The notes: generated from the letters alone by a model not told the origin. A DNA stretch of 64,000 nucleotides from Tuctoria greenei (GCA_036927565.1 JAYESD010000009.1:163640929-163704928), one strand, 5' to 3'; numbered from the stretch's first letter, positions 1 through 11,722 are shown. Numbers and translations are program-made.

Positions 1-841
1 TCACAGAGAGCGCTTTGCATCTCATCATCCCGTCCGTCCATCTGAACCTTTCCAGTTTCCCATCGTCGCTAATCATGACTCCAGATCAAATCTTCTTAGC
101 TTCTTCCCTGTCGGGGTGGTGCTCATACATCTTGCTCGTGTTGCCCACATCGCAAGCAAGACAGATGATGATGGACTTTGCCCTGCATTATGAGGCATCA
201 TTGCCACTGCCGCCATGGCGCTGTGCAATGCAAGCGATGAGTACGGTTCATAAGCACGTCCATGGCGGTCACCAAATCAGTCCTGCGATTCGTAGTCTCC
301 TCCATGTCAGTGGCAATTAGAGGGTGGATTTGGGGGGGGGGGGGGGGGGGGGGGGCTAATATAATGAGCGACGTGATTGGTGAATTACGCTCGATCGCTG
401 GTGATGAACTGAACACACACGGTGGCCGCAGGCGAGTGCCACGGCAACGTTCTGCTGCTTCTGCACCGACTGGCTGAAGCGCTGAACCATTCATCGCGTC
501 GCGTCCTCCTTGATTTTGCCGGGACACGCATCATGGCACCTGGAATGAATGCGACGAGGTACGTAGCGATGGCGTGAGAGGCTCACACCGGCAGGCGGGC
601 AGTGTCTGTTGGTACTTTGTTCCTCTCCATGCTTCTATGGAGCTGAAGCGCGGTGCCCTGTTCTCCGCTGCCGGCGCCAATGGAGCTCCACCTCACTCAC
701 TCACTCACTATCGAACACAAGCCCGGCCCTTGTATGCTATGATCAACACGACGCACGCGGAACAGAAACAATCGCGAGCACGTTATTCGTGCGCGGTAGG
801 CGGAGCACCGACTCTAGCTTGTTGCTACCTAACCGAACCAT
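1..841. other. Intergenic DNA, no gene recognised
   Basis: Short open frames occur on both strands, but none has a recognisable domain, a plausible start context or the codon bias of a grass gene. The only distinct structure is the G run at 332-355. The stretch ends at the TTA duplication that flanks the Tourist-like element. Confidence 0.6.
332..355. repeat. Poly-G homopolymer, 24 G
   Basis: An uninterrupted run of 24 G on the plus strand. Such runs can fold as G-quadruplexes and are unstable in length, so the exact count may be a sequencing or assembly artefact. Confidence 0.9.
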
Positions 842-1351
842 TTAGGGCCCGTTTGGATGGATGAAACGTTTCTGATTCTGGGTAGAATCATTTGAAACTG
901 ATCCAAACGGCAAAAAAGAGAAACGTTTCAGGGGAGAATCACTCTGAAGTGATTCACTTTTTTGAACTATGGAAGTGAAACACCTGAAAAGGTGTTCCAC
1001 ACCTTGGAACACTTTAATCAATAGTAACTCGGGTCTAAGTTCTAGAAAAATTACGAAGATTTGCTATCACCATAAAATGCTTCAGATCAGTGGCCAATTT
1101 TTTTTCATCTTCGTTTTTTTGAACTCGTCAACGTGATACTACAAACAAAATAAAAACTTACAGCAACCAAATGACAGCCATTGATATATTACAACATTCT
1201 CACTAGGGGTCAACATTACGACCGGAGGCTTTTTTTATTGTCAACGTCATTACATAATCACAAACATAAATGAAGAACAACAACAAACCAATCAGGGTTA
1301 AATGGGTCAATTTAACATTTCTCTCCTCTCCCCTGAAACTGAAATAGATAT

Positions 1352-4300
1352 TGTCACACCCGGTTTTATTAAGCATAAAACCAGCTGCAAAATACATGTA
1401 TGCCAGGATCAGTTTCACCATACATGTACGACAAGTAGTGATAATCAGTTCTATATCGCATGAAAACAACATTTATACCTTTCAAAAGAGTTTTGAATAG
1501 TAGCGGAAGAGGAAAAACTCTATGGCAACCACAGGCAAATTGACTGGCAGCAACGCGACCTATGCACCGTCTTCACTTATCACTGTCTTCATTAGATCTT
1601 CTCTTCGCTGAGCAGCATATCAAAGGTACAACAAAGCAAGTGTGAGTACCATCCCGTGGTACTCCGCAAGTGTGGGAAATAAATGACATGTAGGCCAATC
1701 AAAAAGGAAAGGCTGATAATGGTTTAAGCACTATGCATTAAACCTAACCTTAGCTTTCATTAGCACCTACATCTAAGTGTATATTCCCAATCATTATAGA
1801 ATAACAATAATTGTGAATCAATACCAACATCGTTCCCAAACCATCATCTCAACCATCATCCCAACCATCGTCTAATTATGAATTGGACACCAAGCCGCTC
1901 TTGTCCGTGAGCACGGCTGTCATGACAGTTTTACCAAATCTCTGCAGAGAGTGTACCCTTTCCCCACAAGCAGTGATTCCATCCCCTGTTGCCAGGTGGA
2001 CTTGAGTAAACCTCCATGTAGCCCGTGGTGATCAACCACATTTCACACTTTCGTAGGTGTATGACCCGGAGATCACTACGTGGTCTTTACAAAGGTACTC
2101 CCGACTAGTGCTAGCCCTCTAAGGTTTCCACCACTGGGGATTCTCGGAGTAACCCTCCGCCCCAGAGCCCCCTCTTGAGCCTTGCGGATCTCAGAGCAGA
2201 TCACCCGCATCATTCCCCGCACTATCCAACCACTAGCATTTCATCGGGAGAAACCTAATTAATTGACCAAGCTGCCCCATCTCAGTCTCGTGGTGGTACT
2301 ATAAAGCTTAGTGGCTTCCTCCATAAACCGGTCCTTAGAATCCGGTGGTAACAAACCCCAATCCCGGGTCTCGTGCAAATTGCACCATACCAATACTAAC
2401 CAACCACCAGATTCCTATCCACTACAATTGTATAATCACCACAAGTTCAAGTAACCATAAAGTTTAATGTAGCACAATTGTATAAAATCCCAATCCCAAT
2501 ATTTAAGCATGGCTAAGCATAATGATGACCTATCTACTTCCCAACCCATTTCTGGTAACAAGGAATTATATGGAACAGGGCATGTAAACATGAAATAGGA
2601 CATCAATTTAATTAGCATGCATCTATCTACATCCCTAGAACTGGAGCAAAATGGTCAAGGACACTTGCCTTTTATTGAATAGCTGCTCAGTCTCTTGATT
2701 GAACTCTTGTCTTCATATCGCTTCTTCGTCGAAATACGAGTGCGTATAAACTATCGTCAAAAGAGAAATAAAAGCAATCAAGAACAATACACCATACAAG
2801 CAATGCAAATATTATGATAGAAATATGTTATGATTATGATTTAAATTGGAGTTATGAGTGATTTATTATTTTTCATAGCTAAAGAAATGCATTTACTATT
2901 TATTTTCCACTTTTAGTATTTATTTACAGGCTAAAAACATTTTTAATGAGTTTTCTATAGCCAAAATATATTTTATATGCATTTTATAAATTTTATTTCT
3001 GCCTAAATCATTTTATAAACAATTTTCCGATTATTTCCATATTTATTCTCTATTTTTAATATTTATTTATAGCTAAAAGCATTTTTTATAAAATTTTCTA
3101 TTGTCAAAATATATTTTATATGAATTCTACAAATTAATTACAGCGTAAAAACATTTTATACAAATTTTCCTACTATTTTTATATTTATTCACCATTTTTA
3201 TCTAATTTCTACATATTAAATACACCTATAAACAATATTCATCAAATAAATAAAAGTCCAGGGACTGATTAATAAGTTCCCTACACTGTAGAGGGGCTAA
3301 ATCCATAATTCTATAAATTTCCAGGGTTAGATTGACTAATTAACTGTTAAAATCCATTTTCAGAGAATTCAGGGGCTAGATCTGAATTTTAGCAAAGTCC
3401 AGGGGGTAGCTGGTGATTATCCAAGGGTCTGGGTGTAAAACCTGCGGCGGGAAATGGATTTTAAATGTGGGCCGTTGGATTTTATTTGAATGGCTGTGAT
3501 TTAAAACGAGATGAAGGGGTATCATGTTTTAATCTGGGCCGTTGCCCTTGGATGGACGACCAGGGGAGATCCACGTCACCCTGGCCGTGGCTGGCGGCGG
3601 CGCCAGGGGCCGACGGCGGCACCATGGCTAGGGCTCGCCGGAGTTTGCCTAAACGGTGCTCTCGTGGGCCAAACTCGATGGGATTTGCACTGGGAGAAAG
3701 AGAGTGACGCGGGGAACTCACCTTGAGCAGTTTCGGACTCTGAGGAGGCGCGGGAAGCGGCTGCGATGGTGGTGGGCGGCGGTTGGACACCGGTGCCGTC
3801 GGGGAGGGGGTGTCGGCCACGAATTTGGTCGAGGAGGAGGTCCCTTGGGGGCGGCGCGTTGTTGCGGAGCTCCCCCAGGCATTGGCGATGGCCGAGATGA
3901 CGAGGAGATTCGGAGCACCGAGCTCCTACCGGCGGCCATGGTGGTGCGTCTAGGCTAGGGTTTGGGGATGGGGAGAATGGAGCGCGGGTGGGATATTTGT
4001 AGAGGGGAGAGTTCATGTAGGGGCGACGGTTCCAGGGCGAGGGGCGGCGGTTGCCGGGACGCGGCGCCGGCAGTTGCCGTGCCTGCGCGCGCACGCGCTA
4101 AGGCGAGCGGGCGGTTGGAGGGAGGAGGTGGTTGGGGGAGAGAGGTATGACGGGCGGGGCCCGCATTGCAGTGAGAGGGAGAGGGAGGGAGGAGGTGGGC
4201 TGGGCCGGCTGGGGGAGAGAGAAGATGGGCCGCAGAATGGGATTTTGGCCCAAGAGCGATTTTTAATTCCTTTTCATTTTTCCTTTCCTTTTCTTTTCTT

Positions 4301-5219
4301 TTGATTTCAATTTCAAACTTTAACGAATTCTACTCATTTGAATTCAAACAAATGTACAATAAAATGTAATTAAATTATTTTCTTTGTTTTAAGAATGTGG
4401 GTGTTACAATTCTACCCCCCTTAAACGGAATCTCGCCCCGAGATTCTGGGTCGCGAAAAGTTTAGGATAGGATTTTTAGCTGAATTAATTAATTACCAAT
4501 TTCTTCTTTTGAAAATATTATTATACATTTTTATTTCTATTTCAAATTTTGATCTTAAGTTATATTGGAAGTTACAAAATGTTACACAGATGTACAAATA
4601 TAATACAATAATTTAGTTTGAATAAGTTTTAAGGAAAACTAACTTTCAATACCATGAAAATTTGTACACTAAAGTTTTATTTCTTCTTCCTCTTTATTGT
4701 GTTTAGTTTCTCATTTTACTATCATTATTCTTCTTACTATTATTTGAATGAAAGGTTCAAGGGTTTGAACGTTGTTTTTTTTTTAACTTAAAAGTCTTCT
4801 TTAGCAATTGAAAATTTTGTTTTCCAAGCAAAGCACCTCAATAGATTAGTTCTAATTAATTAGCATTTGATACAACACATTAATTTTATTTTCCTTCACT
4901 TAGGCTTTATTTATTTATTTATTCATTTGCCATGATTTTTTTTTTCCAATTTTTATTTATTCATTCATTATGTTGTTACTATTATATTGAGTAAATTTGT
5001 TTATTATTATATAATTATTATTTTTCTCTAGTTGTTACACTTTATTTTTATGTTCTTATACATTCCTATTCTTATTATTATTATGAATATTATTTTGATC
5101 TTGGCTTAAATATGCACTATGGTTTTAATCTTAAAGTCTTCCATTTCAAATGCATTATCATGATTACTATATTTAGTATTATTGTTTTCTTTTCCTTTTT
5201 GGCAATTATGAGGGTTACA
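1352..5219 (-). repeat. LTR, left copy (3' LTR in element orientation)
   Basis: A 3,868-bp LTR with TG/CA termini. It has an AT-rich part (2820-3250), a GC-rich part (3430-4260) and an AT-rich tail (4260-5219). An internal GGGTGTTACA followed by a pyrimidine tract (4399-4420) looks like an older LTR end inside the present LTR. Overlapping ORFs in the GC-rich part lie on both strands and match no known family. Confidence 0.9.
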
Positions 5220-5235
5220 ATCCCACCCACCTTAA
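5220..5235 (-). other. Polypurine tract of the giant-LTR element
   Basis: On the minus strand a purine-rich AAGGTGGGTGGGAT directly precedes the LTR that begins TGTAACCC. The neighbouring hairpin GAATCTCG/CGAGATTC (5240-5259) is repeated inside each LTR beside another purine tract. Confidence 0.75.
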
Positions 5236-5573
5236 AGAGAATCTCGCCCACGAGATTCAAGTGGGTCGGCTACCCCCCTTAAACAGACAAATGTTATAAT
5301 TTCTTGTTGTTATTATTATTAATCTATTGCAATACATCAAACAACGTGTTCTAATTCGCTGTGAGGAAGGAATGGACTTCACTTGCTAACTAAAGGGGGC
5401 CTAAGCAAGTGATGTATGATAATCTCTAAGAGTCTTCTTCTTTTGCATTGTCCTTCTATGTTGATCTTCATGTTCCTGTCGGTGGAGTCGAAGCTTCGTC
5501 TTCATGAGCGAGGTCAAAGGAGTGTCTTAGAGGTCCATTCTAACTAAGGTCACGTGCCTAGAGTCAACATATA

Positions 5574-5585
5574 GCTCTGATACCA
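5574..5585 (-). other. Primer binding site, tRNA-iMet type
   Basis: The minus strand reads TGGTATCAGAGC, the standard complement of the 3' end of initiator tRNA-Met, three bases inside the 5' LTR. This fixes the element's orientation. Confidence 0.9.
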
Positions 5586-5588
5586 CTT

Positions 5589-8500
5589 TGTCACACCCGG
5601 TTTTATTAAGCATAAAACCAGCTGCAAAATACATGTATGCCAGGATCAGTTTCACCATACATGTACGACAAGTAGTGATAATCAGTTCTATATCGCATGA
5701 AAACAACATTTATACCTTTCAAAAGAGTTTTGAATAGTAGCGGAAGAGGAAAAACTCTATGGCAACCACAGGCAAATTGACTGGCAGCAACGCGACCTAT
5801 GCACCGTCTTCACTTATCACTGTCTTCATTAGATCTTCTCTTCGCTGAGCAGCATATCAAAGGTACAACAAAGCAAGTGTGAGTACCATCCCGTGGTACT
5901 CCGCAAGTGTGGGAAATAAATGACATGTAGGCCAATCAAAAAGGAAAGGCTGATAATGGTTTAAGCACTATGCATTAAACCTAACCTTAGCTTTCATTAG
6001 CACCTACATCTAAGTGTATATTCCCAATCATTATAGAATAACAATAATTGTGAATCAATACCAACATCGTTCCCAAACCATCATCTCAACCATCATCCCA
6101 ACCATCGTCTAATTATGAATTGGACACCAAGCCGCTCTTGTCCGTGAGCACGGCTGTCATGACAGTTTTACCAAATCTCTGCAGAGAGTGTACCCTTTCC
6201 CCACAAGCAGTGATTCCATCCCCTGTTGCCAGGTGGACTTGAGTAAACCTCCATGTAGCCCGTGGTGATCAACCACATTTCACACTTTCGTAGGTGTGTG
6301 ACCCGGAGATCACTACGTGGTCTTTACAAAGGTACTCCCGACTAGTGCTAGCCCTCTAAGGTTTCCACCACTGGGGATTCTCGGAGTAACCCTCCGCCCC
6401 AGAGCCCCCTCTTGAGCCTTGCGGATCTCAGAGCAGATCACCCGCATCATTCCCCGCACTATCCAACCACTAGCATTTCATCGGGAGAAACCTAATTAAT
6501 TGACCAAGCTGCCCCATCTCAGTCTCGTGGTGGTACTATAAAGCTTAGTGGCTTCCTCCATAAACCGGTCCTTAGAATCCGGTGGTAACAAACCCCAATC
6601 CCGGGTCTCGTGCAAATTGCACCATACCAATACTAACCAACCACCAGATTCCTATCCACTACAATTGTATAATCACCACAAGTTCAAGTAACCATAAAGT
6701 TTAATGTAGCACAATTGTATAAAATCCCAATCCCAATATTTAAGCATGGCTAAGCATAATGATGACCTATCTACTTCCCAACCCATTTCTGGTAACAAGG
6801 AATTATATGGAACAGGGCATGTAAACATGAAATAGGACATCAATTTAATTAGCATGCATCTATCTACATCCCTAGAACTGGAGCAAAATGGTCAAGGACA
6901 CTTGCCTTTTATTGAATAGCTGCTCAGTCTCTTGATTGAACTCTTGTCTTCATATCGCTTCTTCGTCGAAATACGAGTGCGTATAAACTATCGTCAAAAG
7001 AGAAATAAAAACAATCAAGAACAATACACCATACAAGCAATGCAAATATTATGATAGAAATATGTTATGATTATGATTTAAATTGGAGTTATGAGTGATT
7101 TATTATTTTTCATAGCTAAAGAAATGCATTTACTATTTATTTTCCACTTTTAGTATTTATTTACAGGCTAAAAACATTTTTAATGAGTTTTCTATAGCCA
7201 AAATATATTTTATATGCATTTTATAAATTTTATTTCTGCCTAAATCATTTTATAAACAATTTTCCGATTATTTCCATATTTATTCTCTATTTTTAATATT
7301 TATTTATAGCTAAAAGCATTTTTTATAAAATTTTCTATTGTCAAAATATATTTTATATGAATTCTACAAATTAATTACAGCGTAAAAACATTTTATACAA
7401 ATTTTCCTACTATTTTTATATTTATTCACCATTTTTATCTAATTTCTACATATTAAATACACCTATAAACAATATTCATCAAATAAATAAAAGTCCAGGG
7501 ACTGATTAATAAGTTCCCTACACTGTAGAGGGGCTAAATCCATAATTCTATAAATTTCCAGGGTTAGATTGACTAATTAACTGTTAAAATCCATTTTCAG
7601 AGAATTCAGGGGCTAGATCTGAATTTTAGCAAAGTCCAGGGGGTAGCTGGTGATTATCCAAGGGTCTGGGTGTAAAACCTGCGGCGGGAAATGGATTTTA
7701 AATGTGGGCCGTTGGATTTTATTTGAATGGCTGTGATTTAAAACGAGATGAAGGGGTATCATGTTTTAATCTGGGCCGTTGCCCTTGGATGGACGACCAG
7801 GGGAGATCCACGTCACCCTGGCCGTGGCTGGCGGCGGCGCCAGGGGCCGACGGCGGCACCATGGCTAGGGCTCGCCGGAGTTTGCCTAAACGGTGCTCTC
7901 GTGGGCCAAACTCGATGGGATTTGCACTGGGAGAAAGAGAGTGACGCGGGGAACTCACCTTGAGCAGTTTCGGACTCTGAGGAGGCGCGGGAAGCGGCTG
8001 CGATGGTGGTGGGCGGCGGTTGGACACCGGTGCCGTCGGGGAGGGGGTGTCGGCCACGAATTTGGTCGAGGAGGAGGTCCCTTGGGGGCGGCGCGTTGTT
8101 GCGGAGCTCCCCCAGGCATTGGCGATGGCCGAGATGACGAGGAGATTCGGAGCACCGAGCTCCTACCGGCGGCCATGGTGGTGCGTCTAGGCTAGGGTTT
8201 GGGGATGGGGAGAATGGAGCGCGGGTGGGATATTTGTAGAGGGGAGAGGTCATGTAGGGGCGACGGTTCCAGGGCGAGGGGCGGCGGTTGCCGGGACGCG
8301 GCGCCGGCAGTTGCCGTGCCTGCGCGCGCACGCGCTAAGGCGAGCGGGCGGTTGGAGGGAGGAGGTGGTTGGGGGAGAGAGGTATGACGGGCGGGGCCCG
8401 CATTGCAGTGAGAGGGAGAGGGAGGGAGGAGGTGGGCTGGGCCGGCTGGGGGAGAGAGAAGATGGGCCGCAGAATGGGATTTTGGCCCAAGAGCGATTTT

Positions 8501-9455
8501 TAATTCCTTTTCATTTTTCCTTTCCTTTTCTTTTCTTTTGATTTCAATTTCAAACTTTAACGAATTCTACTCATTTGAATTCAAACAAATGTACAATAAA
8601 ATGTAATTAAATTATTTTCTTTGTTTTAAGAATGTGGGTGTTACAATTCTACCCCCCTTAAACGGAATCTCGCCCCGAGATTCTGGGTCGCGAAAAGTTT
8701 AGGATAGGATTTTTAGCTGAATTAATTAATTACCAATTTCTTCTTTTGAAAATATTATTATACATTTTTATTTCTATTTCAAATTTTGATCTTAAGTTAT
8801 ATTGGAAGTTACAAAATGTTACACAGATGTACAAATATAATACAATAATTTAGTTTGAATAAGTTTTAAGGAAAACTAACTTTCAATACCATGAAAATTT
8901 GTACACTAAAGTTTTATTTCTTCTTCCTCTTTATTGTGTTTAGTTTCTCATTTTACTATCATTATTCTTCTTACTATTATTTGAATGAAAGGTTCAAGGG
9001 TTTGAACGTTGTTTTTTTTTTAACTTAAAAGTCTTCTTTAGCAATTGAAAATTTTGTTTTCCAAGCAAAGCACCTCAATAGATTAGTTCTAATTAATTAG
9101 CATTTGATACAACACATTAATTTTATTTTCCTTCACTTAGGCTTTATTTATTTATTTATTCATTTGCCATGATTTTTTTTTCCAATTTTTATTTATTCAT
9201 TCATTATGTTGTTACTATTATATTGAGTAAATTTGTTTATTATTATATAATTATTATTTTTCTCTAGTTGTTACACTTTATTTTTATGTTCTTATACATT
9301 CCTATTCTTATTATTATTATGAATATTATTTTGATCTTGGCTTAAATATGCACTATGGTTTTAATCTTAAAGTCTTCCATTTCAAATGCATTATCATGAT
9401 TACTATATTTAGTATTATTGTTTTCTTTTCCTTTTTGGCAATTATGAGGGTTACA
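5589..9455 (-). repeat. LTR, right copy (5' LTR in element orientation)
   Basis: This is the 3,867-bp partner of the left LTR, offset by 4,237 bp (4,236 after the poly-T difference near 9180). Differences seen are near 6298, 7011 and 8248. The last base of this LTR in element orientation, 5589, is followed by AAG and then the primer binding site. Confidence 0.9.
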
Positions 9456-9770
9456 GATATGCTAGCCAAACGGTTTCTAAAGTGATTCTATTCTAGAGTC
9501 TGAAACCATTTCAGTATTGGAACTGAAACGTTTCTGATTCTATGTGAATTTGGAACCGTACCAAACGGGCCTTAGAATCATAAAAAGTCACAAATGAACA
9601 AATTAAACAATGCATGCCGTAGTACTGTATTTAACACGTGGGAAACACAACACAGGACATGCGGCACGAACGAACGAACGACGCAATCAACACGGAAGTT
9701 GCCATCGGCGACCGCCTCGACTCCACACGTGTTGCTAGCCAACAACGACGACGACGAACTACATGTACTG

Positions 9771-9777
9771 TATATAT
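9771..9777 (+). promoter_or_regulatory. TATA box of the VQ gene
   Basis: TATATAT lies about 150 bp upstream of the chosen start codon at 9929, a normal distance allowing for a 5' leader of about 120 bases. It is 200 bp downstream of the end of the Tourist-like element. Confidence 0.6.
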
Positions 9778-9928
9778 CTGGTCTCATCTCCACCCAACCC
9801 AAGTCGGCCTCATCCATCTCTCCTCTGCTTCTTCTCCCACCCTCCCTCCCTCGCTCGCTCACCGATCGATCCCCTCCCTGTTGCGGTGTTGCCACCTAGC
9901 ACTAGCACTAGCAGAGATCCATATAATA

Positions 9929-10258
9929 ATGGACGTGCACGCCACCACCGACATGCGGCGCCACGAGGCGGCCCTCCGTGCCGTCCAGAAGCCGCCCGCC
10001 AAGCCATGGCGCGGCGCGGGCACGGGCACCAGCAAAGGTGCCGTACCGCCGCCGGCGCCTCCTCCGCCCAAGGTGTACCGCGTGGAGGCCCGGGAGTTCC
10101 GGGACCTCGTGCAGAGGCTCACCGGCGCCGCGCCGAGGCAGGACCACCTGCAGATGCCCGCCGAGGACCACCAGCACCAGCAGCAGCTCTACGACGCGCC
10201 CAGCTGGTTCTCGTTCCCGATGGACGCGCACCACGGCAACGGCGGCGCCCTCATGTAG
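9929..10258 (+). CDS. VQ motif-containing protein, 109 aa
   Basis: Single-exon protein of 109 residues carrying FRDLVQRLTG at residues 57-66, which fits the VQ-motif consensus FxxxVQxLTG. VQ proteins are nuclear cofactors that bind the WRKY domain of WRKY transcription factors (and some MAP kinases) to adjust defence and growth transcription. The rest is low-complexity: a Pro-rich stretch before the motif (residues 40-47), a His/Gln-rich part at 80-86, and an aromatic segment PSWFSFPMD near the C-terminus like those in other small VQ proteins. The frame stays open for 97 codons upstream, but the TATA box at 9771 would place those codons in the promoter, so I chose the ATG at 9929. Lack of introns is usual for the family. 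Which VQ member it is cannot be settled here. Confidence 0.88.
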   Translation: MDVHATTDMRRHEAALRAVQKPPAKPWRGAGTGTSKGAVPPPAPPPPKVYRVEAREFRDLVQRLTGAAPRQDHLQMPAEDHQHQQQLYDAPSWFSFPMDAHHGNGGALM

Positions 10259-10472
10259 CTAGAGCTGGTGCATCAAGCAAGCAAGGGAAGGCAACGGCGC
10301 CCTGGTTCTTGATCGTTTCTGATGACACACAACAGCTGATGGTTCATCACGCGCGCGTCAGGTTGCTTGCAAATGATCATCGTAGTACGTCTCCTGTAAA
10401 TCAATGGAAGAACACACGCATGCTTGCAAGCTGTGATGTCGAGCAACATACAGTATGTATATCAACTGAATG

Positions 10473-10478
10473 AATAAA
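10473..10478 (+). terminator. Polyadenylation signal AATAAA of the VQ gene
   Basis: A canonical AATAAA 215 bp downstream of the VQ stop codon, in a T-rich context, is the likely poly(A) signal. Confidence 0.55.
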
Positions 10479-11129
10479 AAGTTGTTCCTCTAGCTTCATG
10501 AAATAATTAATGAGGCTCTCACTCCCATCTGCTCGTTCTCTGGAATCGAATGTTCAGAGCAAACTGCCACCGAGGTCGCCGGAGAAACGAGTTCGAGTGT
10601 CATCACGCCGTGTTGGTGTTGGTCAAACAAGCTGTGCATGGATGAATCAAAGGTTGCGGCGGCCGAGTCGTTACCGTGTATACATACGCATCAGTCAGCA
10701 TTCGTTACCGTGTCTTCGGCGGGATTCAGTTGTTCGGACACGTTGGTTGACCGTTCCGAGACCCGCGCCTGCACGCGGTCAAACCTGCTGACGGTTGCGT
10801 GCACCACGCATTGGGTTGGGTTAGGTTAGCTCAAGCTCAGTTATAGCCTACTGCCAGTGCCCAAGGACGGGGTTATATTATATGGTGTACAGCGAGCAGA
10901 GATGGGAGGCGCCAGCAATATGCAATGGATATCGTCATATTTATTGTGATCGATTATATATCGCATGCATGCACCTTAATTAATCAGTCATGAGAGCACA
11001 CCAAACCGAAGCAGCTCAGTTTGGGATATATAATCAAACATTTACAGTTAGGTGATCGAGTGAGTGAATGAATCCCATCTCGATCACCAGTTTTTTATTT
11101 GCATGCATGAGTTTTTGTTATTTCTTGAT
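10479..11129. other. Intergenic spacer between the VQ gene and defensin-like gene 1
   Basis: About 650 bp without a recognisable gene or transposon end. Short ORFs here lack domains. The right part is AT-rich and probably holds the 3' end of the minus-strand defensin-like gene 1. Confidence 0.5.
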
Positions 11130-11722
11130 TCAATTCATCACACCGCCGGCCACAATCTCATCAGCTGGCGGCGGCGGTGAGGAACTGGAACTTCTTGGAA
11201 CCAAGCAGCAGCACTGTTGAGGAGAAAAATCTCGCTGGCATTTCCAGTCGTGCACAACCCGAGCACCGTGTTTATGCACGCATTCCTCGTAGCACTCTTT
11301 ACCGTGGCACCGACCTTTTACGCCGTGACACTTGAAAATTTTCGAGTTGTGATAATCGTCACCGCCTGCAATATACATATACCCCGTATATAGATATGCT
11401 CATCAGTTGATTAATTATATTAGTCGCTAGCTTGTCATTTGGATCAAATTAAGCTGGAATTATACTCCCCTCCTAATTCAAAATATTTGTCACCGGTTAG
11501 TCTAAAAATAGACCAATTGCTGACAAATATTTCGAATCATAAGAAATTATATAAAGCTAGGTACTGTAGTAACAACAGTGCCCATATATATAAAGAAACA
11601 GTATGTGAGTACGTACTTGCAGTGGAGGACAAGCAGCTGATCATTAGAGCCACCATGGAAATAGCTACTATCAAGTAATACACCATCCGGCTTCCATTGC
11701 TGATCTTGATCATTGCCACCAT
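11130..11722 (-). CDS. Defensin-like secreted cysteine-rich peptide, gene 1 (two exons)
   Basis: Exon 1 (11722-11617) and exon 2 (11365-11130) join across a GT-AG intron (donor GTACGT, acceptor TTGCAG) in a clean frame, giving about 113 aa. The N-terminus has a hydrophobic signal segment (VYYLIVAISMVALMI). The mature part has eight cysteines spaced C-x6-C-x4-C-x3-C-x13-C-x8-CCC. The C-x3-C and C-x-C pair fits the CS-alpha-beta fold of plant defensin-like peptides, which act outside the cell in defence or signalling; the role here is unknown. A Ser/Pro tail follows the CCC. An upstream ATG at 11809 is in frame, but it lies beyond the TATA-like TATATAAA at 11787-11794, so the conserved ATG at 11722 is preferred. 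A paralogue with the same spacing lies at 22049-22465. Confidence 0.75.
11464..11540. mobile_element. Stowaway-like MITE remnant in the intron of defensin-like gene 1
   Basis: A short inverted repeat pairs AAATATTTGTCA (near 11480) with TGACAAATATTT (11521-11532), and the left edge begins CTCCCCTCC, like degenerate Stowaway/Tc1-mariner MITEs. It lies wholly within the 251-bp intron (11366-11616). Confidence 0.5.

Larger units (their letters stand above)
1352..9455 (-). mobile_element. LARD-like LTR retroelement with giant LTRs and a 369-bp interior
   Basis: Two almost identical direct repeats of about 3.87 kb flank only 369 bp (5220-5588). Ends are TG/CA and the 5-bp duplication GATAT is perfect (1347-1351 and 9456-9460). 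A tRNA-iMet primer site on the minus strand at 5574-5585 and a purine tract at 5220-5235 show that the element is transcribed on the minus strand. No gag or pol is present, so it must be mobilised by another element. I spotted only three substitutions and one poly-T length change between the LTRs, so insertion was recent. Confidence 0.9.
845..9571. mobile_element. Tourist-like (PIF/Harbinger) MITE, split by a nested retroelement
   Basis: The left end at 845 reads GGGCCCGTTTGG and the right end at 9561-9571 is its reverse complement, short of one base. Both are flanked by TTA (842-844 and 9572-9574), the usual PIF/Harbinger target duplication, and the left terminus matches the PIF-type end. 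Subterminal words such as GAAACGTTTCTGATTCT occur at both ends. Without the nested retroelement (1352-9455) the MITE would be about 620 bp. It encodes nothing. Confidence 0.8.

Noticed and set aside
262..527. ORFs crossing the poly-G run with Gly or Pro stretches
   Set aside because: The stretches come from the homopolymer, and nothing else supports coding.
3482..4304. Overlapping ORFs of 60-172 codons in the GC-rich part of the giant LTR (also at 7719-8541)
   Set aside because: They overlap on both strands, match no family, and are duplicated only because they lie in the LTRs. I do not call them genes.
9638..9928. In-frame extension upstream of the VQ protein start
   Set aside because: It covers the TATA box and presumed promoter, and VQ proteins of this size normally start near the Met chosen.
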